The notes below the pieces were generated by a model. It saw only the letters and a list, made by a program, of their open reading frames with translations. It was not told where the DNA came from and searched no databases. The position numbers and the translations under genes were made by a program. Of a stretch of 64,000 nucleotides of DNA, positions 18,162 through 26,823 are shown in pieces (the stretch's first letter is position 1; the number at the start of each line of letters is the position of its first letter). The stretch is from Aromatoleum bremense. Its GTDB lineage: Bacteria > Pseudomonadota > Gammaproteobacteria > Burkholderiales > Rhodocyclaceae. The stretch is taken from assembly GCF_017894365.1 (NCBI RefSeq), contig NZ_CP059467.1, positions 4,278,001 to 4,342,000 of the forward strand, given 5' to 3'.

Positions 18162-18949
18162 GCAGTATTCTCCCGCCAGCGCTCGACTTCCCGCTTGATC
18201 GGTTCGAGCACGAGGTATTCGACCGCCAGCAGGCTCCCGACGACCGCGCAGATCCACGCCAGCGTGCCGGCGGTGTCGAGGTGCGAGCGCGTCACCGCGA
18301 GCGCGGCGCCGACGCCGTCGCTCGACGACAGCAGCTCGGCCATCACGACGACTTTCCAGGCGGTCCCGAGCGCGGTGATCCACGCCGGGAAAAGATACGA
18401 GACGACGTGCGGCAGATAGAGGTCGGAAAATTTCATCCGCGCGGGCAGCCGAAACGCATGCGCCATGTCCTTCAGGTGATGGTCGAGCGTGCGCGTGCCC
18501 TGCAACGCGCCGACGAAGATCACCGGAAAGCACGCGACGACGACGGTGAACACGGGCGTCCCGTCCGAGGCGCCGAACCACAGCATCGCGAGCACCAGCC
18601 ACGCGATCGGCGGCGTGCCGAGCAATACCGTGACGAGCGGCCGCGACATCATCGAAGCGGTCACCGACACTCCGGCGGCGAGTCCCAGCGCAGTGCCGAT
18701 CGCGACCGCGATCGCAAGCCCGATCAGTGCGCGTCGCGCGGTGACGGCAAGCTCCGGCCACGCGGCTCCAGTCGTGACGAGGTCGGCGAGCGTGGCGAAA
18801 GTCGTCAGGGGATCGGGCAGGATCAGCGACCCGTAGATCGCGCTGCCCCCTTCCCATGCAGCCAGCAGCAGCAGCAGGCTCGCGATCGCGCCCCATCCGC
18901 TCCACAGGTAGGCCGGCAAGCCGCCGAGCCACGCTCGCAGCAGCATCAT
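18158..18949 (-). CDS. ABC transporter permease, SsuC-like
   Basis: A 263-residue inner-membrane permease (BPD_transp_1 type) with about six hydrophobic segments and the EAA-loop region ending in HVVSYLFPAWITALGTAW. Two adjacent ATGs at 18949 and 18946 are both possible. It lies ten bases after the binding-protein stop and pairs with the downstream ATPase. Confidence 0.88.
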   Translation of the reverse strand: MMLLRAWLGGLPAYLWSGWGAIASLLLLLAAWEGGSAIYGSLILPDPLTTFATLADLVTTGAAWPELAVTARRALIGLAIAVAIGTALGLAAGVSVTASMMSRPLVTVLLGTPPIAWLVLAMLWFGASDGTPVFTVVVACFPVIFVGALQGTRTLDHHLKDMAHAFRLPARMKFSDLYLPHVVSYLFPAWITALGTAWKVVVMAELLSSSDGVGAALAVTRSHLDTAGTLAWICAVVGSLLAVEYLVLEPIKREVERWRENTA

Positions 18950-18959
18950 GAGCGCACGC

Positions 18960-19973
18960 TCACGGCCTGCACTCCACGCATTTGCCGCCGTAGAACGCGT
19001 CACCCGGCAGCTTGCCCCCGATCAGCGCGGGGTTGCGCGCTTTGAGCTGTTCGAAGAAGAACGCGAGCGCATCGCGCGCCTGCATCGCCGGCACGGCGTC
19101 GAGCTGGCTCACGCCGATCGCGTCGGAAACGGCTTCGGCGCTGAGGATGTCGATGTGCTTGGCGACCATCCGGCCGCATTCGAGGGCGTGCGTCCGGCAC
19201 CACGCGAGCGACGCGGCATAGGCGGCCTCGATGCGCGCGAGGACGTCGGGTTGCTCGCGCACGGCACCGACCGCGGCAATGCCGGCCTGCGGGATGCGGG
19301 TGCTGCGCGCATACAGACGCCCCCATTCCTGCTGAAAATCGACACTGCGGTGCAGTTCCGGCGCAACGAGGCCGAGCGGGAAGGACTTCGTCTTGCGCAA
19401 GGCCATCGACACCGCCGGCTCGGCCAGCAGCGCATGGTCCACGCGCCGCATCACGAGCAACTGCATTGCGTCGACCGGGGTCGCAACATAGCGCAGGCGG
19501 AAATCCTTGCGTACGTCGAGGCCCTGACGCGCGGCGAGGAGCTGGAACATGATGTCGGGCATGTCGCCGCGGAACGGCATCGCGATCTCCTCGCCGCGGA
19601 AGTCGGCGAGCGTCTTCCTGTCCGGCGAGCGTGACACCATCCACAGCGCCCCCCACGTCGACACGTTGAGAAGCGTGACGGGCGCGCCGCGGTTGTGCAG
19701 ATTCGCGGCGACGTTGGTCGGCATCGCCAGGACGTCGGCCTGGCCGTCGAGCGCCATCGCGCGCAACTGGTCCGGGTCGCGCCACTGGACGAAAGTGACC
19801 GATTCGGCGAGATCGGCGAGCGCGCCGGTCTCGACCATGTGGATCAGCGGCGCCGACACGATCGCACCAGGACCGCCGAGGACGAGACGCGGCAGCTTGT
19901 CGGCGTGCGCGGCAAGCGGCGACAACAGCGCGGCGAGCAGGCCGAAGACGTGGACGAAGCGCCGGATTTCCAT
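18960..19973 (-). CDS. ABC transporter substrate-binding protein, NMT1/SsuA-like
   Basis: A 337-residue periplasmic protein with signal peptide FVHVFGLLAALLSPLAAHA and a type II binding fold (RLVLGGPGAIVSAPLIHM, QADVLAMPTNVAANLHNRGA, ADFRGEEIAMPFRGDMPDI). It ends in a cysteine pair, KCVECRP, unusual for SsuA-like proteins and possibly a metal site. Its ATG overlaps the TonB receptor stop by one base (TGATG). The substrate is unknown. Confidence 0.85.
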   Translation of the reverse strand: MEIRRFVHVFGLLAALLSPLAAHADKLPRLVLGGPGAIVSAPLIHMVETGALADLAESVTFVQWRDPDQLRAMALDGQADVLAMPTNVAANLHNRGAPVTLLNVSTWGALWMVSRSPDRKTLADFRGEEIAMPFRGDMPDIMFQLLAARQGLDVRKDFRLRYVATPVDAMQLLVMRRVDHALLAEPAVSMALRKTKSFPLGLVAPELHRSVDFQQEWGRLYARSTRIPQAGIAAVGAVREQPDVLARIEAAYAASLAWCRTHALECGRMVAKHIDILSAEAVSDAIGVSQLDAVPAMQARDALAFFFEQLKARNPALIGGKLPGDAFYGGKCVECRP

Positions 19974-22033
19974 CAGAACTGCCCCTGCCACGACACCATC
20001 AGGCTGCGGCCCGGCGCGTCGATTTCCACCCCGGACACACCTTCGGCCAGGTGCTCGTGGTACGGCTTGTCGAAGGCGTTCTTGAGGGCGACGCGCACGC
20101 GCTGGCGCTGTCCGTGCCAGGTCGCGCCGAAGTCCGCGGTCGCGAAGCCGGAAGTCTCGTTCTCGGAGCCGGCGGCGAAGACGGTGGCGACGCGGTCCTG
20201 CTTGCGCACGAGACGCAGCGTCGCGTCCGCGCTCCACGCCGCGGCCACCCTGCCCTCCCAGCCCAGCGACATTTCGTCGGCCGGCATCTGGAACAGCGGC
20301 TCGTCGAGGTCCTCGTTCTCGCCGCGCACGCGCGAGTACGCAGCCGTCAGCCATTGCCCCCGCACGGCCTGCCAGCGCGCCTCGGCTTCGACGCCGACCA
20401 GCGTGGCGCGGCCGAGATTGAACGTTTCCTTGCAGGCGCTGGCGTTGGCCGCCGGGCAGCGGTTCGTGCCGGGCGCACCGGAGACGTTGCGCCCGGTGAT
20501 GTAGTCGGTGATGCGCGTGCGATACGCGGACAGCGCGTAGCTCAGGTCGTCGTCGGCGCCCTTCAGGCCGATTTCGAACTGGGTGGCGATCTCCGGCTCG
20601 ATCCGCGGGTTGCCAACAAAGTAATAGCCGTCGCTGCGCGGCGAGGACTCGAAGCGCTCGCGCATCTCGCCCGCACGGAACGCCCGCGAAACGTTGGCAT
20701 ACGGCCGGAGGAGCTTCGACACTTCGTAGATCGCCCCCAGACTGCCCGAAGTCGCGCTGTCGCTGCGCTCGAGGCCCCGCGTGATCGCGCCGTTGTTCAC
20801 CGAATCCGCGTCGCCTTCGACCCAGTCGCGGCGCAGCCCGGCGAGCACGTTGAGGCGGCCAAAGCGCATGTCGTCCTGCACGAACACTCCCACCGCCTCG
20901 ATGCGCCCGTCGTCGAAAGGATCGTTGCGGACTCTCGCAAACGTCGGCGGGCTACTGAGGAAACGCTCGGGCGACGCTTCCATCTGCCACGCATTGACGC
21001 CGAAAGACAGCAGATGGTCCGGGTGGGCGAGCCAGTCGGCGCGGGCGTCGAGTCCGTCGGTGGCGAACGTGACGTCGGTGTCGGAGAAGTCGCGCCCGAA
21101 CGGTCCCTTCGCGCGCGCGGCGATCTCGCGCTCCATCTCCTGCCGATACACGCGAACGTCGACATTCACCGGCGTGTCGCCCGAACCGCGCCGGCTGTAG
21201 CCGACCTCGACGAGTTCGCGGGTCAGCGACGGCGAGTGGATGATCGAGCTGCGGATCTGCGGATGCGGATGCGGCTTGATCGAGCCCGGGTACCACACGT
21301 CGCGATCCTCGTGCTGCTGCAGCGACAGCCGCAACTGCTGGGAATCATCGAGGCGAAAGCGGTACTGCGCGATGAAACTGTCCGAATCGTAGCCGGTGCG
21401 GTCGACCTCACCGTCGGGGGCGCGGTAGTCGTCGATCCGCGCGAGCGACGCCCCGAGCATCAGCGCGTGATCACCGCCCGACGCGTTCATCACCGCGGTG
21501 CCGCGCACGCCGTCGTTCGCGGTTTCGAACTCGGCGCCCGCGCGTGTCTGCACCCCGGCTTCGAAGCGCGCCTGCGGGAGGAGGACGTTGATCGCACCGC
21601 CCAGCGCCCCGGTCCCGTACAGGACCGAAGCCGGGCCGCGCACGACCTCGATGCGCTCCGCAAGCCCGAGCGACATGAAGGACGCAATTGCGCCGGCGGG
21701 CTGGGCCGAATTGAGCCGCATCCCGTCGACGAGAAGGACCACGCTTTCCTTTTTCAGACCGCGGATCACAGGATTCTGCCCCTGCGCGCCATCGCTCGCG
21801 ACCGCGAGGCCGGGATGGCCGCGCAACGCTTCGCCGACATTGTCCGCACCGCGGTCGAGCCACTCCTCGCGCTCGACCGCCGTCACCGAGGCCGGAGTTT
21901 CGGCGTTCGCCGAAGCGTAGCCTTTGGCCGTCACGGTCACCTCGGAGAGGTGCGCCGCTTCATCGGCGTGCGAAAGGGAGGAAAGAGCGCAGGCGAGCGC
22001 GGCGTACAGTACGCCCGGACGGAGAGTCGGCAT
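19973..22033 (-). CDS. TonB-dependent outer-membrane receptor
   Basis: A 686-residue receptor. After the signal peptide come the plug domain (VTVTAKGYASANAETPASVT, ALRGHPGLAVASDGAQGQNP, VIRGLKKESVVLLVDGMRLN, RIEVVRGPASVLYGTGALGG) and a 22-stranded barrel ending in an aromatic residue (LMVSWQGQF). First gene of the operon with the ABC importer and NnrS, so both membranes are served by one transcript. Fur-box-like sites upstream suggest an iron or other metal chelate. ATG 22033 gives a normal signal peptide. Confidence 0.92.
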   Translation of the reverse strand: MPTLRPGVLYAALACALSSLSHADEAAHLSEVTVTAKGYASANAETPASVTAVEREEWLDRGADNVGEALRGHPGLAVASDGAQGQNPVIRGLKKESVVLLVDGMRLNSAQPAGAIASFMSLGLAERIEVVRGPASVLYGTGALGGAINVLLPQARFEAGVQTRAGAEFETANDGVRGTAVMNASGGDHALMLGASLARIDDYRAPDGEVDRTGYDSDSFIAQYRFRLDDSQQLRLSLQQHEDRDVWYPGSIKPHPHPQIRSSIIHSPSLTRELVEVGYSRRGSGDTPVNVDVRVYRQEMEREIAARAKGPFGRDFSDTDVTFATDGLDARADWLAHPDHLLSFGVNAWQMEASPERFLSSPPTFARVRNDPFDDGRIEAVGVFVQDDMRFGRLNVLAGLRRDWVEGDADSVNNGAITRGLERSDSATSGSLGAIYEVSKLLRPYANVSRAFRAGEMRERFESSPRSDGYYFVGNPRIEPEIATQFEIGLKGADDDLSYALSAYRTRITDYITGRNVSGAPGTNRCPAANASACKETFNLGRATLVGVEAEARWQAVRGQWLTAAYSRVRGENEDLDEPLFQMPADEMSLGWEGRVAAAWSADATLRLVRKQDRVATVFAAGSENETSGFATADFGATWHGQRQRVRVALKNAFDKPYHEHLAEGVSGVEIDAPGRSLMVSWQGQF

Positions 22034-22120
22034 GGAGGTTCCCGGTTGGAAACGGTGCTGGCTCGCGTCGTGCTGGCTGACCGTATGTTGCAAAGAGTTG
22101 CAATAATTCTACGGAAACGC

Positions 22121-22140
22121 CAATCATTCTCAATTGATTT
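22121..22140 (-). promoter_or_regulatory. Fur-box-like site upstream of the TonB receptor
   Basis: On the minus strand it reads ATTGAGAATGATTGGCG, matching the GAGAATGATT core of Fur boxes. It lies 88 bases before the receptor start. Visual match only. Confidence 0.5.
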
Positions 22141-22321
22141 GTATCAAAAACAGCACTTCACCTCGACATTGCGTTGCCGGGCTTACCCCACCCTTCTCGC
22201 GCGTCGACTACTCACTCGGGCACCTACACCAATGAGCCCCCCTTCAGCCGGTAGGCCGCCCCTGCCTTTTCCCTCGCCGCTGCCGACACCGCTTGACAAA
22301 CCGTCCTACGTACCTAAACTT

Positions 22322-22341
22322 GCGAATAATTCTCATTTGCG
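22322..22341 (+). promoter_or_regulatory. Fur-box-like site upstream of the 22354 gene
   Basis: GCGAATAATTCTCATTTGCG resembles the Fur consensus (minus strand AAATGAGAATTATTCGC) and is itself an imperfect palindrome. It lies 12 bases before the small gene at 22354 and shares the intergenic region with the receptor promoter. Confidence 0.55.
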
Positions 22342-22353
22342 AATACCCATAAC

Positions 22354-22587
22354 ATGTCTGCGACAGGTCTCCCGCAACCCGCTTTCCCCGACCTGGCGGT
22401 CCTCCTCACCGGAACGCTGGCCCATCTCTCCAACCCTATTCATGCGGGCGGAGCGCGCTCAGTCCATTGCGCCCGCCTGTTGCTGCTCCACAGGATGGAT
22501 CACCGGCCCGCGTTCGATCGCGCCTTGCTCGACTCCCGCCGGACGTTCGAACTGGAAATCACCAAGGCATGGGCGGCCGCGCAATAA
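22354..22587 (+). CDS. Small hypothetical protein, probably iron-regulated
   Basis: A 77-residue protein of unknown function, predicted helical (LAVLLTGTLAHLSNPIHA, VHCARLLLLHRMDH, RRTFELEITKAWAAA). No signal peptide or cysteine motif. It starts right behind a Fur-box-like site and is divergent from the TonB receptor, which supports it being a real, co-regulated gene. No other evidence of function. Confidence 0.5.
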   Translation: MSATGLPQPAFPDLAVLLTGTLAHLSNPIHAGGARSVHCARLLLLHRMDHRPAFDRALLDSRRTFELEITKAWAAAQ

Positions 22588-22835
22588 GCATGAAGCGGAA
22601 GTCCTGCGCGGCGCTCGTGCCGAATTTCGAGAGCGCCTCGGTGGCGTTGTTTCGTGAGCTTGCCCGGGGTTTCCGGGTTCCGAACCCACTTGACATTCAC
22701 CTATCCCAATCACTGCAAGGAGCACCCCTTGTCTCGCATACGCCACCCGGCCAGAGCTCGCGGTCGCAGCGCTGATCCACTCAGTAAGACGAATGCGACT
22801 TACTCTCGTTATGCACAAAGTCCTGGGAGCAAAGA

Positions 22836-23009
22836 ATGAAGAAACCCGCGGTCATCGCAGCGACCATCGCCCTCCTCGCGTTCGTTCCGACTGCCTTCGC
22901 CGCCGGAGCGGGCGAACCGGTTGGACATTACAAAGGCGAGCCAGCAAAGACGCTTCCTGAAGCCGTAAAGAACTTTTCCGAATACAACGCCAAGCTCGAG
23001 GCCATTCTC
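22836..23009 (+). pseudogene. Small secreted-protein gene (DUF6746-like), 5' part, interrupted by IS21-family element
   Basis: Encodes signal peptide KKPAVIAATIALLAFVPTAF and VGHYKGEPAKTLPEAVKNFS up to EAIL, after a GGGAGCAAAGA ribosome site. The IS21-family element begins at 23010. With the pieces at 26998 and 27985, and one copy of each target duplication removed, the gene is 381 bases (126 residues plus stop) in frame. The family name is from memory; such proteins are small periplasmic helical proteins of unknown function. Confidence 0.85.
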
Positions 23010-23159
23010 CCTCAGCGCTCACCAGAATTGACCCGGCTTCCGCTCAAGTAATTGACCCAGCAATCTGAGGTAGGGTCGCCGCCGTGACGGCGGCCGATTG
23101 ATCTATTTGGCCCGCCTGTCGGACGCTCTCTGGAGGGTTCCCTCGGCAGAGGTCCGTCC

Positions 23160-23600
23160 ATGCAGAGCAAACAGTGCGCTGGCTGCGGCAAGTTATTCCA
23201 TCCCCGGCCGCAAACCCCCCGGCAAAGTTACTGCGCGTCGGCGGCGTGCCAGCGGGAACGGCGACGTCGCTGGCAACTGGCGCGGCGGCAGAGCGATCCC
23301 GAGTACCGAGAGAATCAGGCGCGGGCGCAGGCGGCGTGGGCCGCACAGCATCCCGATTACTGGCGCGAGTACCGGCGTTCGCATCCGGCGTACAGCGACC
23401 GTAACCGCCGCCAGCAGCAGGCGCGCGACGCGAGGCGGGCGGCACGCGTTCTTGCAAAGATGAACGTGTGGACGCGTGAAACGCCCGTGCCCTCAGGGAT
23501 TTACCGGCTGAGCCCGGCCACGCGTGACGATCTTGCAAAGATGGACGCGTGGATGGTTCGAATCACTGCGGTTTCAAGCCCTTACGCACCCTCCGGCTGA
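23160..23600 (+). CDS. Zinc-ribbon-like passenger protein of the IS21-family element
   Basis: A 146-residue basic protein. The N-terminus has CAGCGKLF and YCASAACQRE, four cysteines in a C-x2-C / C-x4-C pattern that should bind zinc. An Arg/Gln/Tyr-rich helix follows (WQLARRQSDPEYRENQARAQ, DYWREYRRSHPAYSDRNRRQ), typical of nucleic-acid contact. Near the C-terminus LAKMNVW and LAKMDAW repeat. It precedes the ParB-like gene by 56 bases. A protein of the same plan opens the second IS21 element at 54717. Function unknown; a transposition accessory factor is the simplest guess. Confidence 0.7.
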   Translation: MQSKQCAGCGKLFHPRPQTPRQSYCASAACQRERRRRWQLARRQSDPEYRENQARAQAAWAAQHPDYWREYRRSHPAYSDRNRRQQQARDARRAARVLAKMNVWTRETPVPSGIYRLSPATRDDLAKMDAWMVRITAVSSPYAPSG

Positions 23601-23611
23601 TCTTGCAAAGA
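23451..23611 (+). repeat. Three direct repeats of CTTGCAAAGA
   Basis: Copies at 23451, 23532 and 23602 (spacing 81 and 70). The first two extend to CTTGCAAAGATGRACGYGTGG; the third shares only the core. Two lie in the 3' end of the zinc-protein gene and one in the gap before the ParB-like gene. They may be binding sites for the ParB-like protein, or coding repeats. Confidence 0.6.
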
Positions 23612-23656
23612 GAGGACGTCATCGCCATTCGCAGCGCGGCTGGGTAGGGTTCGGTC

Positions 23657-24649
23657 ATGGACACCCCGGCCCCCCAGATGCCTGAAGTCGATCTGCACCG
23701 CCTCGATCTGCGCTTCGCCGACGCGCGGCTGCTCGAGCCGCGCGCGATCGAGGCCCTCGCCCGCTCGATCGAGCAAAGCGGCCAACTCATTGCGTGCATC
23801 GCCGTCCCCGACGCCGACAGCCAGCGCCTGATCCTGGTCGACGGCTACCGGCGTGTGCTCGCCCTGCGTCGGCTCGGACGGGACACCGCGCGGGTGGAAG
23901 CCTGGGCGTGCGATCTCGCGCAGGCCCTGTTGACGATTCTCGCGCAAGCCGGCCGCCGACCTTTCGCGGCGCTGGAAGAGGCTCTGCTGCTGCAGGAACT
24001 CGTGCGCGGCCAGGGGCTCTCGGAGCGCGAGGTGGCGCGCCGCTGCGGCCGCGACGTGAGCTGGGTCAGCCGGCGTCTGGAGCTCGTCTGCGGCGTGCCC
24101 GAAGCCGTGCTCGCGGCCGTGCGCCAGGGCACGGTTTCGACCTGGGCGGCGACACGGGTTCTGGCCCCGTTGGCGCGCGCCAACACCGCGCAGGCGACGC
24201 AGCTGCTCGCTGCGCTGGCGGCGACGCCGCTGTCCACCCGAGAGCTGCAGGTCTGGTTCCGGCATTACCTGACGAGCCCGAGTGCCGCCCGCGAGCGCAT
24301 GGTGGCCCAGCCGCGCCTGTTCATTCAGAGCCTGCGCGCGCAGGAAGAAGAGCTCGCCGATACGCGCCTTCGCGCCGGGCCGCACGGCCAGTGCGCGGCC
24401 GATGTCCGGCAACTCTTGGCGCTGATCAGGCGGCTGCGTAGCCGGCTGCCGAGCCTGTCCCGCGAAGTGCTTCCCGAATCCCTTCTCGGCGCGCTCGCTC
24501 ACCTGCGCGCCGCCCTCGATGCGCTGCACTCCGAGCTTGCGAGGAGCCTTGACCATGACGCCGAGCCAGATTCGCGATGCCGTCCGAACCCTGCAAGCCC
24601 AAGGCAAGAGCCTGCGCGAGATCAGCCGTGTGCTCGAGCTATCGCGTAA
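23657..24649 (+). CDS. ParB-like protein carried by the IS21-family element
   Basis: A 330-residue protein with ParB/RepB features. The N-terminal domain reads DARLLEPRAIEALARSIEQS, GQLIACIAV and LVDGYRRVLALRRLG; a helix-turn-helix follows (LSEREVARRCGRDVSWVSRR, LELVCGVPEAVLAAVRQG). There is no ParA partner, so plasmid partition is unlikely. The gene overlaps istA by 95 bases in another frame, so the two are expressed together. It may act in target choice or bind the CTTGCAAAGA repeats; both are inference. Confidence 0.8.
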   Translation: MDTPAPQMPEVDLHRLDLRFADARLLEPRAIEALARSIEQSGQLIACIAVPDADSQRLILVDGYRRVLALRRLGRDTARVEAWACDLAQALLTILAQAGRRPFAALEEALLLQELVRGQGLSEREVARRCGRDVSWVSRRLELVCGVPEAVLAAVRQGTVSTWAATRVLAPLARANTAQATQLLAALAATPLSTRELQVWFRHYLTSPSAARERMVAQPRLFIQSLRAQEEELADTRLRAGPHGQCAADVRQLLALIRRLRSRLPSLSREVLPESLLGALAHLRAALDALHSELARSLDHDAEPDSRCRPNPASPRQEPARDQPCARAIA

Positions 24650-25943
24650 TACCGTGCGCCGGATCGTGCGCCCCGACGATCCGGCGCGATCGGAAGACGC
24701 ATGCCCGGGTGTGCCGCGGGCCTATTTGAAGTCGGCCTTCGAGCGCGCCCAGGGCAACGTCGTGCGCGTGGCCGAACTGCTCGCCGCCGAGTACGAGCTC
24801 ACCGTCTCGTACAGCACGCTGACCCGCTGGGTTCGCGAGGCCGGACTGCGCGCACCGCCCCCGCGTGCCGGGCAATACTTCTTCGCGCCGGGCGAGGAAA
24901 TGCAGCACGATACCTCGCCGCATCGCGTCACCCTGGGCGACAAGACCGTGACCGCGCAGTGTGCCGGTCTCGTGCTCGCCTACTCGCGCCGGCTGTTCAT
25001 CCGGTATAGCCCGCGTTTCACGCGCTTCGAAGCCAAGGAGTTTCTGCTCGAGGCGGTGCGCTTCATGGATGGCGCTTGTCCGCAGTGCATCATCGACAAC
25101 ACCAGCGTGATGCTCGCCGCCGGCGCCGGAGCGGATGCTGTCATCGCGCCCGAGATGGCGGCCTTCGCCCGCACGCTGGGGTTCGAATTCCGTGCGCACC
25201 GGGTCAATCATCCCGATCGCAAGGGGCGGATCGAGCGCAACTTCTTCTTCGTCGAAACCAATTTCCTGCCCGGACGCCGCTTCACCGACTTCGACGACCT
25301 GAACCGCCAGGCGCTCGCCTGGTGCCAGGAGGTGGCCAATGCCCGACCGAAGCGGTCTCTGGGGATGTCGCCGGAAACCGCCTATGTGCTCGAGAAGCCG
25401 TATTTGCGGGCGCTGCCCGCGGTGCTGCCGCCGGTCTATGAGGTCTTCGAGCGGGTAGTGGACCTGAACGGCTATGTCTCGCTCGAGGTCAATCGCTACT
25501 CCGTGCCGGAGCGTCTGGTCGGGCAGGCGGTGACGGTCTACAAATATCCGGCCCGCGTCGACATTCATCATCGCCATCGCGTGGTGGCGACCCATCTGCG
25601 GCTGATCGGCCAGCGCGATGCGCGCAGTACCGACGCCGCGCACCATCCCACCCCCGTCAGGGCCAGCCGCACGCCGGCCCTCGAAGCGCAACTGCGCGAC
25701 GACAGCCCCGAGCTCGAGGCCTATGTGCGGGCCCTCAAGCAACGCGGTCAGGGCCGTGGGGCCCGGGCCTTGCGACGCCTGCTCGAGCTCCAGCGCACCT
25801 ATCCCGGGGAAGCCTTTCTGGCGGCCGTGCGCCAGGCGGCGCACTACGGGCTGTACGATCTGGGGCGGCTTGAGAAACTCATCCTGCGCGAGGTCGCCGG
25901 CAACTTCTTTGCGTTGAACGACGCGCTCGATGACGACGCGTGA
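24555..25943 (+). CDS. istA: IS21-family transposase IstA
   Basis: A 462-residue DDE transposase. N-terminal helix-turn-helix: KSLREISRVLELSRNTVRRI. Catalytic core: aspartate in EEMQHDTSPH, aspartate in CIIDNTSVML, glutamate in DRKGRIERNFFFVETNF. A C-terminal beta-barrel segment (LEVNRYSVPERLVGQAV) is typical of IstA. Start ATG 24555 lies inside the end of the ParB-like gene. It overlaps istB by 14 bases. Confidence 0.93.
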   Translation: MTPSQIRDAVRTLQAQGKSLREISRVLELSRNTVRRIVRPDDPARSEDACPGVPRAYLKSAFERAQGNVVRVAELLAAEYELTVSYSTLTRWVREAGLRAPPPRAGQYFFAPGEEMQHDTSPHRVTLGDKTVTAQCAGLVLAYSRRLFIRYSPRFTRFEAKEFLLEAVRFMDGACPQCIIDNTSVMLAAGAGADAVIAPEMAAFARTLGFEFRAHRVNHPDRKGRIERNFFFVETNFLPGRRFTDFDDLNRQALAWCQEVANARPKRSLGMSPETAYVLEKPYLRALPAVLPPVYEVFERVVDLNGYVSLEVNRYSVPERLVGQAVTVYKYPARVDIHHRHRVVATHLRLIGQRDARSTDAAHHPTPVRASRTPALEAQLRDDSPELEAYVRALKQRGQGRGARALRRLLELQRTYPGEAFLAAVRQAAHYGLYDLGRLEKLILREVAGNFFALNDALDDDA

Positions 25944-26724
25944 GCAGATCCACGCCCAGCTCGCCCAGCTGCGGCTGCGCGGCATGGCCGCCGCCCTCGA
26001 TGCCGAATTCGAGCGCGCCGAGCGCGAAGGCGCGCCGCCGGCCGAAGTCGTCGGGCGCTTGCTGGCGGCCGAAGCGGCCGAGCGGCGCGAGAAGAGCCTC
26101 GCGTACCGACTGACGCAAGCGAAGCTGCCCTGGCGCTGGACGCTCGATTCCTTTCCCTTCGACCGCCAGCCCGGGGTCGATCGGGGCCAGATCCGCGCCC
26201 TGGCCGGACTCGACTTCCTGCGCCGCAACGAGAACATCCTGCTGATCGGCCCGCCGGGGACCGGCAAGACCGGCATCGCGCTGGCGCTTCTGCGCGAGGC
26301 GTGCCTCAATGGCCACGCCGCGCGCTTCTACAAGGCCCAGGTCCTGCTCGACGAGCTCTATGCCTCGCTCGCCGATCGCTCGACACCGAAGCTCCTCGCG
26401 CAACTCGCCCGCTTCCAGCCACTGCTGATCGATGAACTGGGCTATCTCACCCTCAAGCCCGAGCAGTCCAATGCCTTCTTCCGGCTGATGGATCAGCGCT
26501 ACGGGCGCGTCTCGACGCTGATCACCACGAACTTGGAACCGAGCGCCTGGTACGAGTTGTTCGCCAACAAGGCCCTTGTCGACGCCTTGCTCGACCGGCT
26601 CCAGCACCGCTGCATCACCATTCGCATCGACGGACCCTCCCTGCGAACCCCAGTGCCGCACTCGCCGCCGACGAACAAGGGCGCGTCGAAATCGGCGCCC
26701 CTCCCGTGCGCACCCGCGGCATAA
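25930..26724 (+). CDS. istB: IS21-family helper ATPase IstB
   Basis: A 264-residue AAA+ ATPase that selects target DNA and activates IstA. Walker A GPPGTGKTGIALALL, Walker B PLLIDELGYLTLK, sensor region STLITTNLEPSAW. The last 30 residues are Pro/Ser-rich. It starts 14 bases before the istA stop. Confidence 0.93.
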   Translation: MTTREQIHAQLAQLRLRGMAAALDAEFERAEREGAPPAEVVGRLLAAEAAERREKSLAYRLTQAKLPWRWTLDSFPFDRQPGVDRGQIRALAGLDFLRRNENILLIGPPGTGKTGIALALLREACLNGHAARFYKAQVLLDELYASLADRSTPKLLAQLARFQPLLIDELGYLTLKPEQSNAFFRLMDQRYGRVSTLITTNLEPSAWYELFANKALVDALLDRLQHRCITIRIDGPSLRTPVPHSPPTNKGASKSAPLPCAPAA

Positions 26725-26792
26725 CCCGCCCCATCATTCCCTGCGCAAACCCTGGGGCGCTACCCCAGACCCCGCACTCGCCGTGAGGCAGA

Positions 26793-26823
26793 CGCCGGGG
26801 ATGGAAAAATCCCATCCCCGGCG
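26793..26823 (+). terminator. Strong hairpin downstream of istB
   Basis: Perfect 12-bp stem CGCCGGGGATGG / CCATCCCCGGCG around a seven-base A-rich loop. No T-run follows, so it may act as an insulator or a transposon structural element. A second palindromic stretch with GCGGCGATAAACCCGCCGC follows at about 26875-26900. Confidence 0.55.

Noticed and set aside
23451..23611. CRISPR-like array
   Set aside because: Only three copies of a 10-base core, unequal spacing, two inside a coding frame and no cas genes nearby.
23657..24649. Plasmid partition locus (parB)
   Set aside because: No parA, no replication gene, and the gene lies inside the ends of an IS21-family element with a clean target duplication.
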